Shown piece after piece: positions 16,072 to 23,987 of a stretch of DNA of 64,000 bases. This DNA comes from Bryobacterales bacterium. Its GTDB lineage: Bacteria; Acidobacteriota; Terriglobia; Bryobacterales; UBA6623. Both the position numbers and the translations under genes were made by a program. The notes under the pieces are model-generated. The model was not told where the DNA came from. It searched no databases and was given only the letters and a program-made list of their open reading frames with translations. The stretch covers positions 42,655 to 106,654 of the forward strand of contig JAPPMC010000237.1 of the NCBI GenBank assembly GCA_028819235.1, read 5' to 3'. How positions within the stretch are numbered: the stretch's first letter is position 1; every line of letters starts with the position of its first letter.

Positions 16072-18348
16072 ATGATGGCGCTGCGCAGCACTTCATGGAC
16101 CGTCGCACTGACCTTGGCAGGTCTTGCGGCCAGCTTACCCGGGCAGACCGTGGAGGCCGTTCCGATCTCCGAAGGCACGGACCAGGTTGCCGGTGTGGCG
16201 AGCGTGCCTTTGGTTACCGTGGTTAACGGACGGTCCGAGTTGTGGGATCTGGTGTTCTCGAGAGTCCGATTCGATGCCCGGCTTCCGGAAGACTTCGCCC
16301 TGTCGATCCTTGATGCCCTCGTCGCGAACTCGGCGAACGGGAGTTTTGGCGCCGTGCGTTCTCGTGCCTCCTCCGGTACGCCCGGCCAGATGGGGCCCGG
16401 AGGTGCTCAGCCAGAGGTCGTCAGCCGGGCGATCTTTGCCCCGAGTCCGGGGGCCTTGGCCATGAATCCAGCCGATGATCCGCTGGTGTGGTCTGGCCGG
16501 GTGTTCGCCGTACCGAGCTCTTCGGGCGATTCGGGTGAACTTCCAATCGTCGGCGATGTCACCGTTCAAGTTGTCGGTGGGGCTGATCCCACGGTGAACG
16601 TTTCCTTCACCAACCTCGTGAGCCTCGCCGACGGAAGCACGCGAGAGTCCTTTTCTTGGAGTGACTTGGCGTTGCAGGATGGAACGTTTGGGGAGGGAGG
16701 GCCTGAGTCTGGAATCCGCGGGCTGTTCCTTGGAGATGGTCAGGGGGAGGCTGGAGGCATGTTCCAGTGGCAGGGGCTGTCGGGGGCCTTCAGCGCCAGC
16801 CGTGGTGGAGTCCCCGGACAGGGTCTTGGCGAGGGACCGGAGTTCAGAGGTGGAGAAATCGCAGCCCTGCTCGACTTCGTCCTGTCCGGCCCGAACCTCG
16901 GGCTGGCCACCGGATTCGTCGCAGGCGAACCACCCGGGATGGAAATGGATGGCGCGGCGATCTCCGGCGAGTCGCGCCCAGTCGTCGACCGGGATTCTCC
17001 TCTTCCCGACATGGTGACGACGCTGCAGTTTGTGGGCTACACAGACGGCATGGGCAGGCAGTCGGGGCGCTTCACTTCTACCGTATCGACCGGATTCGGC
17101 GAGGTAGGCGACGCCAACGTGCTGGGACTCGGGGGGCTCGGTGAAACGCGCGGGTTCGCGGCTGGCGACGGTTACGGGGCCTTCGGCTCCAACTCGACAT
17201 CGATCGCCCTTCCGATCTCGTCCCTCATTCCCGGTGCTGAGGACGCGTTGCCCCAAGACCCTCTGCTCGAAACTGGCGTCCTATCGAGCTGGGGCTTCAG
17301 CACGGTCACCCAACCTTCGCGTGGCTTGGCGACATGGCGGGGCGAAATGGTGGCGACCGACACAAGCGACTCGGCTACCAGGGGGAACCAGGTCGAGGGT
17401 GCTGCACTCGTTCAGATCGACCTTGACGCCGAACCGATGGTTGACGTGGAGTTCACGAGAGTTCGCGACGTCGATGCCGGGCTTGCGCGCGGAGACATCG
17501 CATGGAGCGGGATACCACTTGTCGCAGGCGTCTTCGGCACAGACGAGGGAGGCTTCTTGCGCGGATCCTTTGTTGGCGAGCGTTACGAAGGCGTCTCAGG
17601 AATCTTCGAGCGAGACGATCTCTCGGGAGGCTTCAACGCCACCAGAGTCCCAATCGGCCCGCAGGCAAGGCCGGAAGGCCGCGATAGGGTCGTTCACATC
17701 GTCGCGGCGGCCTCCACGAGTGCGGTCAGCACGATGGGAGAACTGGGGCTCGTGGCCGCGGTCGAAGAGTTGATAGCCTCCGTGTCCACCCCGGAATCGG
17801 CTGTCGGACAGGTGAGCGAGCACAGCTTCTCGTCGGTAAGCATCGGGCACTCGCTCACGGACATCCATGCCTATGCCGGCTGGCTGGACAGCGGGTTCTT
17901 TTCGGTCGCATCCATTTACCCGGAGGGCGGCGGGGAGCAACCGCGTGACGCGCCGATCGCATCTGTGGCGCTCCTGAGCGGGCTGGCAAGCCATTCGACG
18001 CCCTCGGACCTCAGCGCGAGTTGGGTCGGAACAGTGCTTGCAACGGATGGTCGAGAGGGTCCGGCCGGGGGAGGGATCTTGCGCGGCGAGGCGGTAATCG
18101 CGCTCGAGCAGGCGGCGTATGTCGTGGCGAACGTCCGATTCAGCCAGATCACCGATTCGGCTGGCGGCGATCCGCGGTCTGACATGACCTGGCTCGGGAT
18201 TCCGGTAATCGACGGTCTCTTTCACTCCTCAACGGGCCAAGACTGGCTTCTGGGGCACTTTCTTGGTGCAGACCATTCCGGGGTGGGTGGCTCCTTTGAC
18301 TGGCTGGGCCTGCGCGGAGTGTTTGGGGCCAGCAAGACATTGCCCTGA
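16072..18348 (+). CDS. Exported protein with three transferrin-binding-protein-like (TbpB-type) modules
   Basis: 758 residues. The start at 16072 puts the signal peptide (VALTLAGLAASLPGQT) at the N-terminus; GTG 16048 and ATG 16054 are alternatives. There is no lipobox cysteine. Three related modules are visible, coded by about 16480-16809, 17326-17650 and 18010-18345. Each has an opening W-x-G strand (LVWSGRVFA, ATWRGEMVA, ASWVGTVLA), a V-x-F-T/S-x-I/V strand, a W-x-G/D-x-x-L/V-x-x-G-x-F turn (IAWSGIPLVAGVFG; MTWLGIPVIDGLFH), and a closing G-x-F-x-G-x-x-x-x-G-V-x-G-x-F with L-x-G-x-F-x-A-x-R. This is the pattern of the TbpB-like beta-barrel domain of surface solute-binding proteins. Before module 3, YAGWLDSGFFSV matches the segment that normally precedes it. 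Function (iron protein or other ligand binding) is inference. Confidence 0.7.
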   Translation: MMALRSTSWTVALTLAGLAASLPGQTVEAVPISEGTDQVAGVASVPLVTVVNGRSELWDLVFSRVRFDARLPEDFALSILDALVANSANGSFGAVRSRASSGTPGQMGPGGAQPEVVSRAIFAPSPGALAMNPADDPLVWSGRVFAVPSSSGDSGELPIVGDVTVQVVGGADPTVNVSFTNLVSLADGSTRESFSWSDLALQDGTFGEGGPESGIRGLFLGDGQGEAGGMFQWQGLSGAFSASRGGVPGQGLGEGPEFRGGEIAALLDFVLSGPNLGLATGFVAGEPPGMEMDGAAISGESRPVVDRDSPLPDMVTTLQFVGYTDGMGRQSGRFTSTVSTGFGEVGDANVLGLGGLGETRGFAAGDGYGAFGSNSTSIALPISSLIPGAEDALPQDPLLETGVLSSWGFSTVTQPSRGLATWRGEMVATDTSDSATRGNQVEGAALVQIDLDAEPMVDVEFTRVRDVDAGLARGDIAWSGIPLVAGVFGTDEGGFLRGSFVGERYEGVSGIFERDDLSGGFNATRVPIGPQARPEGRDRVVHIVAAASTSAVSTMGELGLVAAVEELIASVSTPESAVGQVSEHSFSSVSIGHSLTDIHAYAGWLDSGFFSVASIYPEGGGEQPRDAPIASVALLSGLASHSTPSDLSASWVGTVLATDGREGPAGGGILRGEAVIALEQAAYVVANVRFSQITDSAGGDPRSDMTWLGIPVIDGLFHSSTGQDWLLGHFLGADHSGVGGSFDWLGLRGVFGASKTLP

Positions 18349-18747
18349 TTGCCTGCACAGGAGGACTTCAGCGAGCACGGACAGGCCTGTTGGGACGGCA
18401 GCCCCACCCCTCAACTCCTCAATCGGCGAGCCGCCGGGGATCAGTGCCGCCGCAAGAGGATCACCGCACGCTGGCGTATCGCTATTGCGGTCGCCGTCGG
18501 AGTGTCGTCCAGTGGCCGTGCCCCAGTCCTGCGCCGGCGAACTCCGCTCTGCGAGAACGTTGTCGCGTATGAACTGCGCAACCTAGGTCACGAGGGCTAG
18601 GTTGGTGGCGTGAAGCCGCAGTTTCGACCAGCGCGTCACCTAGGGTGATCGTGACAGTTCGATCATCCGGCTTTGTCGGGATGACTGCAGGTGTTCGGCG
18701 CGCTAGATGCCCGAGCGTGGTCGCACGAGTCACTTGCCAGCGGCAGC
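18349..18747. other. Gap without recognisable gene
   Basis: Lies between the convergent TbpB-like and outer-membrane barrel genes. Frames here are short and without domain-like sequence. I saw no clear terminator hairpin with a T-run for either gene. Confidence 0.5.
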
Positions 18748-19560
18748 CTAGAAGTACCAAACAAGGCTGGCGCCCAGGCTGATTGAGTCCGGCTGCAGGG
18801 TGATTGGCACGGTGACGAACACGTCTTCGAATCGACTGATCCTCTCGGCCGCGGAGAAATCAGTCACCCGCACCTCACCGCGAAGCGCGAGGCTTCCGAA
18901 TCTCTTTTCCAAACCGCCACCGAACACCAATCCCCTAGAGCTCTCTGAAAAGTCCTCTGAGCCCGCCACCAACTGGTTGGGGCTTGTGCACGGGGTCGCC
19001 TCGAAGCAACCCGTGAACCCTGACTTGAACGTCGCGTTCAGCCTTCGCAAGCCCACAAGCGCATATATGCTAGGTCCAAACCACGTTCCAAAGAATGGAA
19101 TTCCAGCCCCCAGCCGAGCAGTGACTCCGTAGCTTCGATCCTGTCCGACGGACCAGTTCTCAGGCCAGACCTCGCCGAGTTGGTTTCGACCGTCGGACGT
19201 GCCAACGCCTGCAAGACGCCCAGAGGCAGCGCCACCGTGACGGAGCATCTCTCCCTCGACAGCCACATATATGCCCGTGACGCTCAGCGGCATCCTGTAC
19301 CCGCCCAAGAACCCGTAGCTATGACCGAATCCCGCGCCGGAGGCCGCGTCGCGGAAAGTCTGACCTTGGTTGAGGGAGAAGTTCTGCGGATTCGTGTTGT
19401 CGACAATCTTCTGGTAGCCGACACTCAGCCGGTCAGCGGCGGCGGACACGCCCACATACAATTCGCCCCCGATCGCCGGAGCGGAACTCACCGCAAGTGC
19501 GACGACCAGCACTAGGAGAGACGTCGGAAAACTCGTGTTCTCTTGCTTCGGCAAACTCAT
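18748..19560 (-). CDS. Outer-membrane beta-barrel protein
   Basis: 270 residues. The ATG at 19560 has GAGAGGAA immediately upstream, followed by a signal peptide (LLVLVVALAVSSAPAIGG). The rest alternates polar and hydrophobic residues in amphipathic strands rich in Gly and aromatics (GELYVGVSAAADRLSVGY, GFGHSYGFLGGYRM, GIYVAVEGEML, YGVTARLGAGIPF, LVFGGGLEKRFGSLALRGEVRV) and ends SLGASLVWYF with the C-terminal phenylalanine recognised by the Bam machinery. Size and pattern fit an 8-stranded OmpA/OmpX-like barrel. Two cysteines (CFEATPC) sit in a predicted outer loop. It faces the TbpB-like gene; a functional link is possible but not shown. Confidence 0.7.
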   Translation of the reverse strand: MSLPKQENTSFPTSLLVLVVALAVSSAPAIGGELYVGVSAAADRLSVGYQKIVDNTNPQNFSLNQGQTFRDAASGAGFGHSYGFLGGYRMPLSVTGIYVAVEGEMLRHGGAASGRLAGVGTSDGRNQLGEVWPENWSVGQDRSYGVTARLGAGIPFFGTWFGPSIYALVGLRRLNATFKSGFTGCFEATPCTSPNQLVAGSEDFSESSRGLVFGGGLEKRFGSLALRGEVRVTDFSAAERISRFEDVFVTVPITLQPDSISLGASLVWYF

Positions 19561-19856
19561 TTCCTCTCGCCTTGGCAGCAGGGCGCCTGCGACCTGCCAA
19601 CGCGAGTCGAGCATACCAATATGCGTCGCCGCTCGTTGATCGAGGCGTTGCACCGGCGTGCTTTCTTGGCCGGGAGACGCCTAGCGACGGCCGTGAGCAC
19701 AAGTTCACACACGCATCTGCGAACCTTGGCCGGGTGGGCAGCCAGATCAGGGTGACCTCCGCTGTCGAGTCGCCCGATCTGCGGCTTCACTGTTCGTTAC
19801 TTCAGCTAACATGCGCTGTCCCGGTTTTCTGGCCGACAGGCCAGCTTCGGTGGTGG
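19561..19856. other. Gap without recognisable gene
   Basis: Upstream region of the outer-membrane barrel gene, running into the first repeat. No promoter elements could be picked with confidence. Confidence 0.4.
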
Positions 19857-20075
19857 AGGGACCGATCGGCGGGAGAGGCCAAGTGTGATTCTCCGTCTCG
19901 CCTTTCTGGCCCCAAATGCCGAAGCGCAGTGGATGGACTGGGTACCGACAGCGCGCCGACGAGAGTTGGCTGCGGCACCGCCCGACAGCGTGTTGTTGTC
20001 AACACAGGCCAAGTCAGTCCTCGGGTCTCGGTGGGAGTTCTGCTGAGGCTTGGCGGGCGCAGATCAAGGAGCACG
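19857..20075 (+). repeat. Direct repeat A, copy 1 (degraded coding-like)
   Basis: Strongly similar to 21262-21475. Shared blocks include GCGCGCCGACGAGAGTTGGC and ACAGGCCAAGTCAG. One frame of each copy reads a similar 55-residue peptide (RRERPSV, AQWM or SQWM, ARRRELAAA, PPDS or LPDS, QAKS) and ends at an in-frame TGA, so the repeat may derive from a small gene. This copy lacks the ATG found in copy 2. I do not recognise the peptide. Confidence 0.7.
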
Positions 20076-20265
20076 TGGGCTCTGTTGGTCGGGAAACGGA
20101 ACCACCCGCAAGCTCAATCCCCCCTGGGGTTATGACTTGGCGCGGGAAGCGGCCGCGCAGCGCCTGGCGTGGAGTCTCACTCATCTTGATCCAAGCGCGG
20201 TGCGCCATCGAACCGCCAGTCACGCTGCCCGAAACGCTCTCCGACTGGAGTTCAATCTCGAAGGG

Positions 20266-20343
20266 ATTGCCAGATCCTCCCCGAAAGGGTCGTCCCCAAC
20301 TGGCCCACTACCTCTAGGCGGTCCCCATGAGTTGGCGCCTATG
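20266..20343 (+). repeat. Direct repeat B, copy 1
   Basis: Similar to 21183-21261: both contain CTCCCCGAA, then TCGTCCCCAACTGGCCCACT and TCTAGGCGGTC. It sits on one side of the Phd/VapC pair and copy 2 on the other, in the same orientation. Confidence 0.7.
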
Positions 20344-20421
20344 GGCCAAGGCAGGTCGGGAACTTGAGTCCAGCTTGAATGTTCCCGCTAGAGTTCGTTG
20401 GCAGTTTCCCACGAACCTGAC

Positions 20422-20820
20422 CTAGGCCACCGTGCCGACCAGCCCAGCCCCGATTATCCTGCGGTCCCGTGTCAACAGCGTTGCGCCAAGCACGCGCGCT
20501 GTTGCCACGAGGATTCGGTCCGCTGGATCGCGGTGAAAGGAGTCAGGCAGCGTTGCCAGCTCCGCGGCAATCGCGGGGGAGATGCCGTGCCTCCGCACCA
20601 GAGGCGGAGCCACTGCCTTCTCGAGCCAGGTCCGCAGGGGAGTCGTGACGTGAATCCGGCCCAGACTGTGCAATGTTGCCACCTCCCAAAGGGAAATGTC
20701 AGACACGAGAAGCGGAGCCTCCGCGTTGGCTTGGCCGATAATCTCCCGCTGGGCCGGCGACAGCCGGTCGCTGCCGTTCAGCCACCAGATCAGGACATGG
20801 GTATCGAGAAGCGCCGTCAT
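20422..20820 (-). CDS. vapC: PIN-domain toxin, VapC type
   Basis: 132 residues, a single PIN domain, a metal-dependent RNase fold. Acidic active-site candidates are Asp 6 (LLDTHVLIWW), Glu 46 (ISLWEVA), Asp 98 or 101 (HRDPADRILVATA) and Asp 119 (LTRDRRI), in the family's order. The start codon overlaps the antitoxin's stop (ATGA), the usual coupled arrangement. The LDTHVLIWWLNG opening is the form commonly paired with Phd/YefM antitoxins, which matches the gene upstream. Confidence 0.92.
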   Translation of the reverse strand: MTALLDTHVLIWWLNGSDRLSPAQREIIGQANAEAPLLVSDISLWEVATLHSLGRIHVTTPLRTWLEKAVAPPLVRRHGISPAIAAELATLPDSFHRDPADRILVATARVLGATLLTRDRRIIGAGLVGTVA

Positions 20821-21056
20821 CGCGCCAGACTGTCCCAGTGCTCCTCCGGTACCGCCGGCTCAACTATGTCGCCGGCGACGATCACCGTGCCTTTGAGCTC
20901 CATCTGTGCATACTTTGCGTGCGTTCGACTGGCCGGCACGAGTTCCGCAACTGGCTGCCCGCGCTTCAGGATGACCAACCGCTCCCCTGTCGCCTGCACT
21001 CGATCGAGGATGGCTAGGCACTTGGCCTTGAAGTCGGATGCGTTGATGGTCTCCAC
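20817..21056 (-). CDS. Phd/YefM-type antitoxin
   Basis: 79 residues from a GTG start at 21056. The opening V-E-T-I-N-A-S-D-F-K-A-K-C-L-A-I-L-D-R-V and the turn GERLVILKRGQPVAELVP match the Phd/YefM N-terminal DNA-binding fold; the C-terminal tail (DIVEPAVPEEHWDSL) is the flexible toxin-neutralising part. The frame is open upstream of 21056, but those residues do not look like the family. Antitoxins of this type normally repress their own operon. It overlaps the VapC toxin start by four bases. Confidence 0.88.
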   Translation of the reverse strand: METINASDFKAKCLAILDRVQATGERLVILKRGQPVAELVPASRTHAKYAQMELKGTVIVAGDIVEPAVPEEHWDSLAR

Positions 21057-21182
21057 ATGACCAGTATCCAAGACCAGGCAGATCGAGTCAAGCGATGGAA
21101 GGAGCTTGCGCTGCGCTGGCTCACGAGCGGTCCGATGTGTGCTTTCGTGGCCGGCGCGCTCTTCCCGTCTCGTCGGGAGCAG

Positions 21183-21261
21183 GATTGGCAACCCTCCCCG
21201 AAGGCGTCGTCCCCAACTGGCCCACTACTTCTAGGCGGTCGCCATTAATAAGCGCTCATGG
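21183..21261 (+). repeat. Direct repeat B, copy 2
   Basis: Second copy of the 80-base repeat seen at 20266-20343. Here it directly abuts repeat A copy 2, whereas at the first locus A precedes B by about 190 bases. Confidence 0.7.
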
Positions 21262-21475
21262 AGACCAACCGGCGGGAGCGACCAAGTGTAACCCTGCTTC
21301 TCCCATTGCACGATCCAAGCGCAGAATCGCAGTGGATGGCCGGCGTGCTGCCGGCGCGCCGACGAGAGTTGGCCGCAGCACTGCCCGACAGCGCGTTGGT
21401 GGGACAGGCCAAGTCAGCCGACGGGTCTCGCCTGAGGTCCTGCTGAGTCTCGGTGGTCGCAGCTCAAGGACCACT
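21262..21475 (+). repeat. Direct repeat A, copy 2
   Basis: Second copy of repeat A (see 19857-20075). An ATG at 21258 opens a 62-codon frame across it, ending at 21446. There is no good ribosome binding site and the peptide matches no family I know, so I do not call it a gene. Confidence 0.7.
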
Positions 21476-21832
21476 TGCAGATCTCTACCGATAAGCCAGC
21501 CGATGCGGATCGGCCGTACGGGCAGGGGCCGCCAGTGCCGACGTCCCGGCTTAGGACGTCTCGGCAATGGAACTCAGCCGCCATGCACAGCAGAACCCTA
21601 CGATTGACGCAAAGGCCTTCGGAATCATCGAAATGAGGAACTGTCGGCTTGAAGGACTGCGTACGTCCACCTGCATAACAGGCCGGCCTTGGATCGCAAC
21701 TCTGGCCCGCTGCTCCTAGGCCACCTCGAGTCCGCCGTATCCCGGGTGGGTGTGCCATGATGGCGGTCGAGGAATCCCAGTTCCTGACAAGATTCCCATT
21801 CGTCCAGCCGCCCTTCGGAGCGAATTCTTCAC
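21476..21832. other. Gap without recognisable gene
   Basis: No coding-like frame. It contains the upstream region of the small exported ABM-type gene at 21833; no promoter could be picked with confidence. Confidence 0.45.
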
Positions 21833-22204
21833 ATGCGCCTGCCCCTGATCGCCCTGCTAGCTTGCCTGCTTTCTGCACCATTAGGCGCAGAGCGGCTCTT
21901 CGACGTCGACGGACCGGTCGAACTGCACATCTGGATGACCGCGAAGGCCGGCCACGCCGATGCGCTCCAGAATACTTTCGAAGAAGTCTTCTACCCGGCT
22001 GTGAGCAGCATGCCCGGGTTCCGCAGCGCGCTGCTGATGAGGAAGCCGTCCACGGACGAATTCACGGTTCGGTTGAGCTTCGACACCGAAGAGCAACGCA
22101 TGGAATGGGTGGCGTCTGACAAGCATCAGCATGCTTGGCCCGCGCTCTCTTCCCATTCGATGAAGACTGACTTCGACGGGTTCGCGGTTGTCCACCCCAA
22201 ATGA
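21833..22204 (+). CDS. Exported ABM-like (dimeric ferredoxin-fold) protein
   Basis: 123 residues. A clear signal peptide (LPLIALLACLLSAPLGA) precedes an ABM-like domain: ELHIWMTAKAGHADALQNTFEEVFYPAVSSMPGF is the strand-helix opening, then ALLMRKPSTDEFTVRLSFDTEEQRMEWVASDKHQHAWPAL, which has the W-x-x-S/D-x-x-H pattern of the family. Export is unusual for ABM monooxygenases, which are mostly cytosolic. The catalytic function is unknown. A GGAG lies 12 bases upstream, a long spacing. Confidence 0.65.
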   Translation: MRLPLIALLACLLSAPLGAERLFDVDGPVELHIWMTAKAGHADALQNTFEEVFYPAVSSMPGFRSALLMRKPSTDEFTVRLSFDTEEQRMEWVASDKHQHAWPALSSHSMKTDFDGFAVVHPK

Positions 22205-22401
22205 CTGGTCTATGGCGGCGTGCCTGACCCGCTGCATCCGGAGTCGGCTAGGCTGGTCTCAGACGCGGGGCTGAACACCTGACGGGCACCGATCACAGCC
22301 TCGTTCGCCTGCCTGCCTGCCCACGGTGTCTCGGGGATAGCTGTCTTCTGCCGATTGTCTCGATGGCGTTCTTGAAACGGAGTCCTGCCTAACATTCCCC
22401 A

Positions 22402-23124
22402 ATGACGAAGAGACCGAATTCAGCGGGAGCTGGCGAGCCGGGCACGGGAGAGCCGCTCCAGCCCACACGCGAGGCCCCACCGATAAGTGCAGTCCTCTTC
22501 GACTTCGACGGAACGCTTACCGACAGCGAGTGGCTACACCATGAATCTTGGCTCGAAGCGGTCGCCCCTTGGGGGGTTACGGTCAGCTGGGATGACTACG
22601 AACGCCTGCTCGTTGGGCTCAGCGACACGCGGGCCGCAGAGTTTTTCTTGGATCTTGCTGGCGCAGAGCGCAGGCCTGAGACGATTCACGAGGGCCGTGC
22701 TCGCAAACACGCCGCGTACCGGAGACGATCTGTGAGAGAGCTCTCGATCGACCCCCTTGTGAAGGCCTGGATTGAACGGCATTGGCAGACGACGCCGCTC
22801 GGCGTAGTCTCCTCGAGCGCCGTACCCGATGTCGTGCCGATCTTAGAGCGTCAAGGAGTTTCCGCGTACATGCGGTTCGTCATCTGCGGCGAGCACGTTG
22901 CCCGCCTCAAGCCGGATCCGATGCCATACAAGCTGGCCATGGAGAAGCTAGCCGTGGGCTGGGGGATCCACGATCCCCGCGAGTGTTTGGTGTTTGAGGA
23001 CTCCGAGACCGGCCTCCGGGCGGCCCGCGGAGCAGGAATGACCGTTGAGCAGGTGAGTTCCCCGCGGGACCTCCTCGGCTTGCTGATGCGATGGACACCA
23101 CGTGTCCGCAGCACCTTGGGCTGA
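22402..23124 (+). CDS. HAD-superfamily hydrolase, beta-phosphoglucomutase-like
   Basis: 240 residues. Motif I is FDFDGTLTDSE (33-43) with nucleophile Asp 34 and Asp 36. Motif II is the VVSSSAV segment near residue 135, motif III the lysine of RLKPDPMPYKLAMEKL near 170, and motif IV CLVFEDSETGLRAARGAGM near 195-213. The helical cap between motifs I and II and this order are those of subfamily I with a C1 cap, as in beta-phosphoglucomutase and 2-deoxyglucose-6-phosphatase. The 27 residues before motif I are Gly/Pro-rich and may reflect a start chosen too early. The substrate is not predictable. Confidence 0.88.
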   Translation: MTKRPNSAGAGEPGTGEPLQPTREAPPISAVLFDFDGTLTDSEWLHHESWLEAVAPWGVTVSWDDYERLLVGLSDTRAAEFFLDLAGAERRPETIHEGRARKHAAYRRRSVRELSIDPLVKAWIERHWQTTPLGVVSSSAVPDVVPILERQGVSAYMRFVICGEHVARLKPDPMPYKLAMEKLAVGWGIHDPRECLVFEDSETGLRAARGAGMTVEQVSSPRDLLGLLMRWTPRVRSTLG

Positions 23125-23633
23125 GACGCTGTGGCTAGCGTGGGTCAGGCGTTCGACGCCGAGGCCGGCATTGAGCCCGCTCGGCCAACCTGCGTGTCGA
23201 TGAGCAATGGGGCGAGCGGGTCGCTGACCGAGCGGGAACAACGCTCGCACTCTATCCTGAAGTTCCGGCTTTGACCGGCCATCCAACACCCCTGAGTACG
23301 GTCTCTGTTCACCGTGGCTATCTGCCACCCATGGCTCTCGCCCGGGCTGAGATTCGATCCGACATCACGCCCGCAGAGCCTTCACCTAAGCCCGGTCAGG
23401 ATCTGGAAGTGAACTCAGAACTGAGCCCGTGAATGCTCACAGCACGGGTAGACGGCGATCCTTGTAGAAAACCATGACGAAAGCACGCTGGGTTCCGATC
23501 GGCGCATTCGTCTTGGCACGATCCCCGGCGCACTCTCCCTAACCCTCAGTGCCGCCCTCGGCAGCCCGCTTGTCCGGGCCGCCCCCGCCCCGTTCTGGGT
23601 CCGCTTCCCCCTTCCCGTCGCCGTGTTCGCCGC
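23125..23633. other. Gap without recognisable gene
   Basis: Lies between the HAD gene and the transposase remnant. No coding-like frame; it may be further decayed mobile-element DNA. Confidence 0.4.
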
Positions 23634-23893
23634 TTGGAACACTCGCCACAGTTCGAACACCCGTTGCTGCAGTTCCGTCGCTACCGCCACCCGTGTCACC
23701 CGGGCCCCTTCGGGTCCCTGCTCACCCGGCACTCGTTCCGCGTTCGCGTCCCCATCTCCGCCATCAGTGTCTGGAAACTGTGCAGCGGCAAGCCCCCCTC
23801 GCTTGTCCCGCGGCTCTTCTTCTTGCTCAGCTTCTTCGGCGGCTCCGCCGCCAGCACCTCGTCGCGCTCCGCCTGCCACGGCAGGTTGACCCT
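23634..23893 (-). pseudogene. C-terminal remnant of a DDE transposase, frameshifted
   Basis: Two minus-strand frames join near 23699 to give a transposase-like C-terminus. The first (23893 to about 23699) reads LPWQAERDEV, PPKKLSKKKSRG and GLPLHSFQTLMAEMGTRTRN; the second (about 23702 to 23640) reads RVTRVAVATELQQRVFELWRV. This order (a helix with S-x-x-T-L-x-x-x-x-x-T-x-x-R-N, a proline/basic stretch, then P/A-T-x-x-Q-x-R-x-F-E-L-x-x-V) resembles the tail of IS1634/IS4-like transposases. The catalytic core is missing, and the sulfatase gene occupies the DNA upstream. The family assignment is from memory of the pattern and is tentative. Confidence 0.45.
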
Positions 23894-23987
23894 TACGCTA
23901 CCGGTGGATGCCGTCCCAAGGCAGCCCCTATCCTTCCAAAGAGCGCCTGACGGTGTCCCCTCTTCCAGCCAAGAACTTGCGAGTGAA

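Noticed and set aside
23341..23380. Sequence resembling a tRNA T-arm (GATTCGATCC)
   Set aside because: No matching acceptor, D-arm or anticodon stem could be folded around it.
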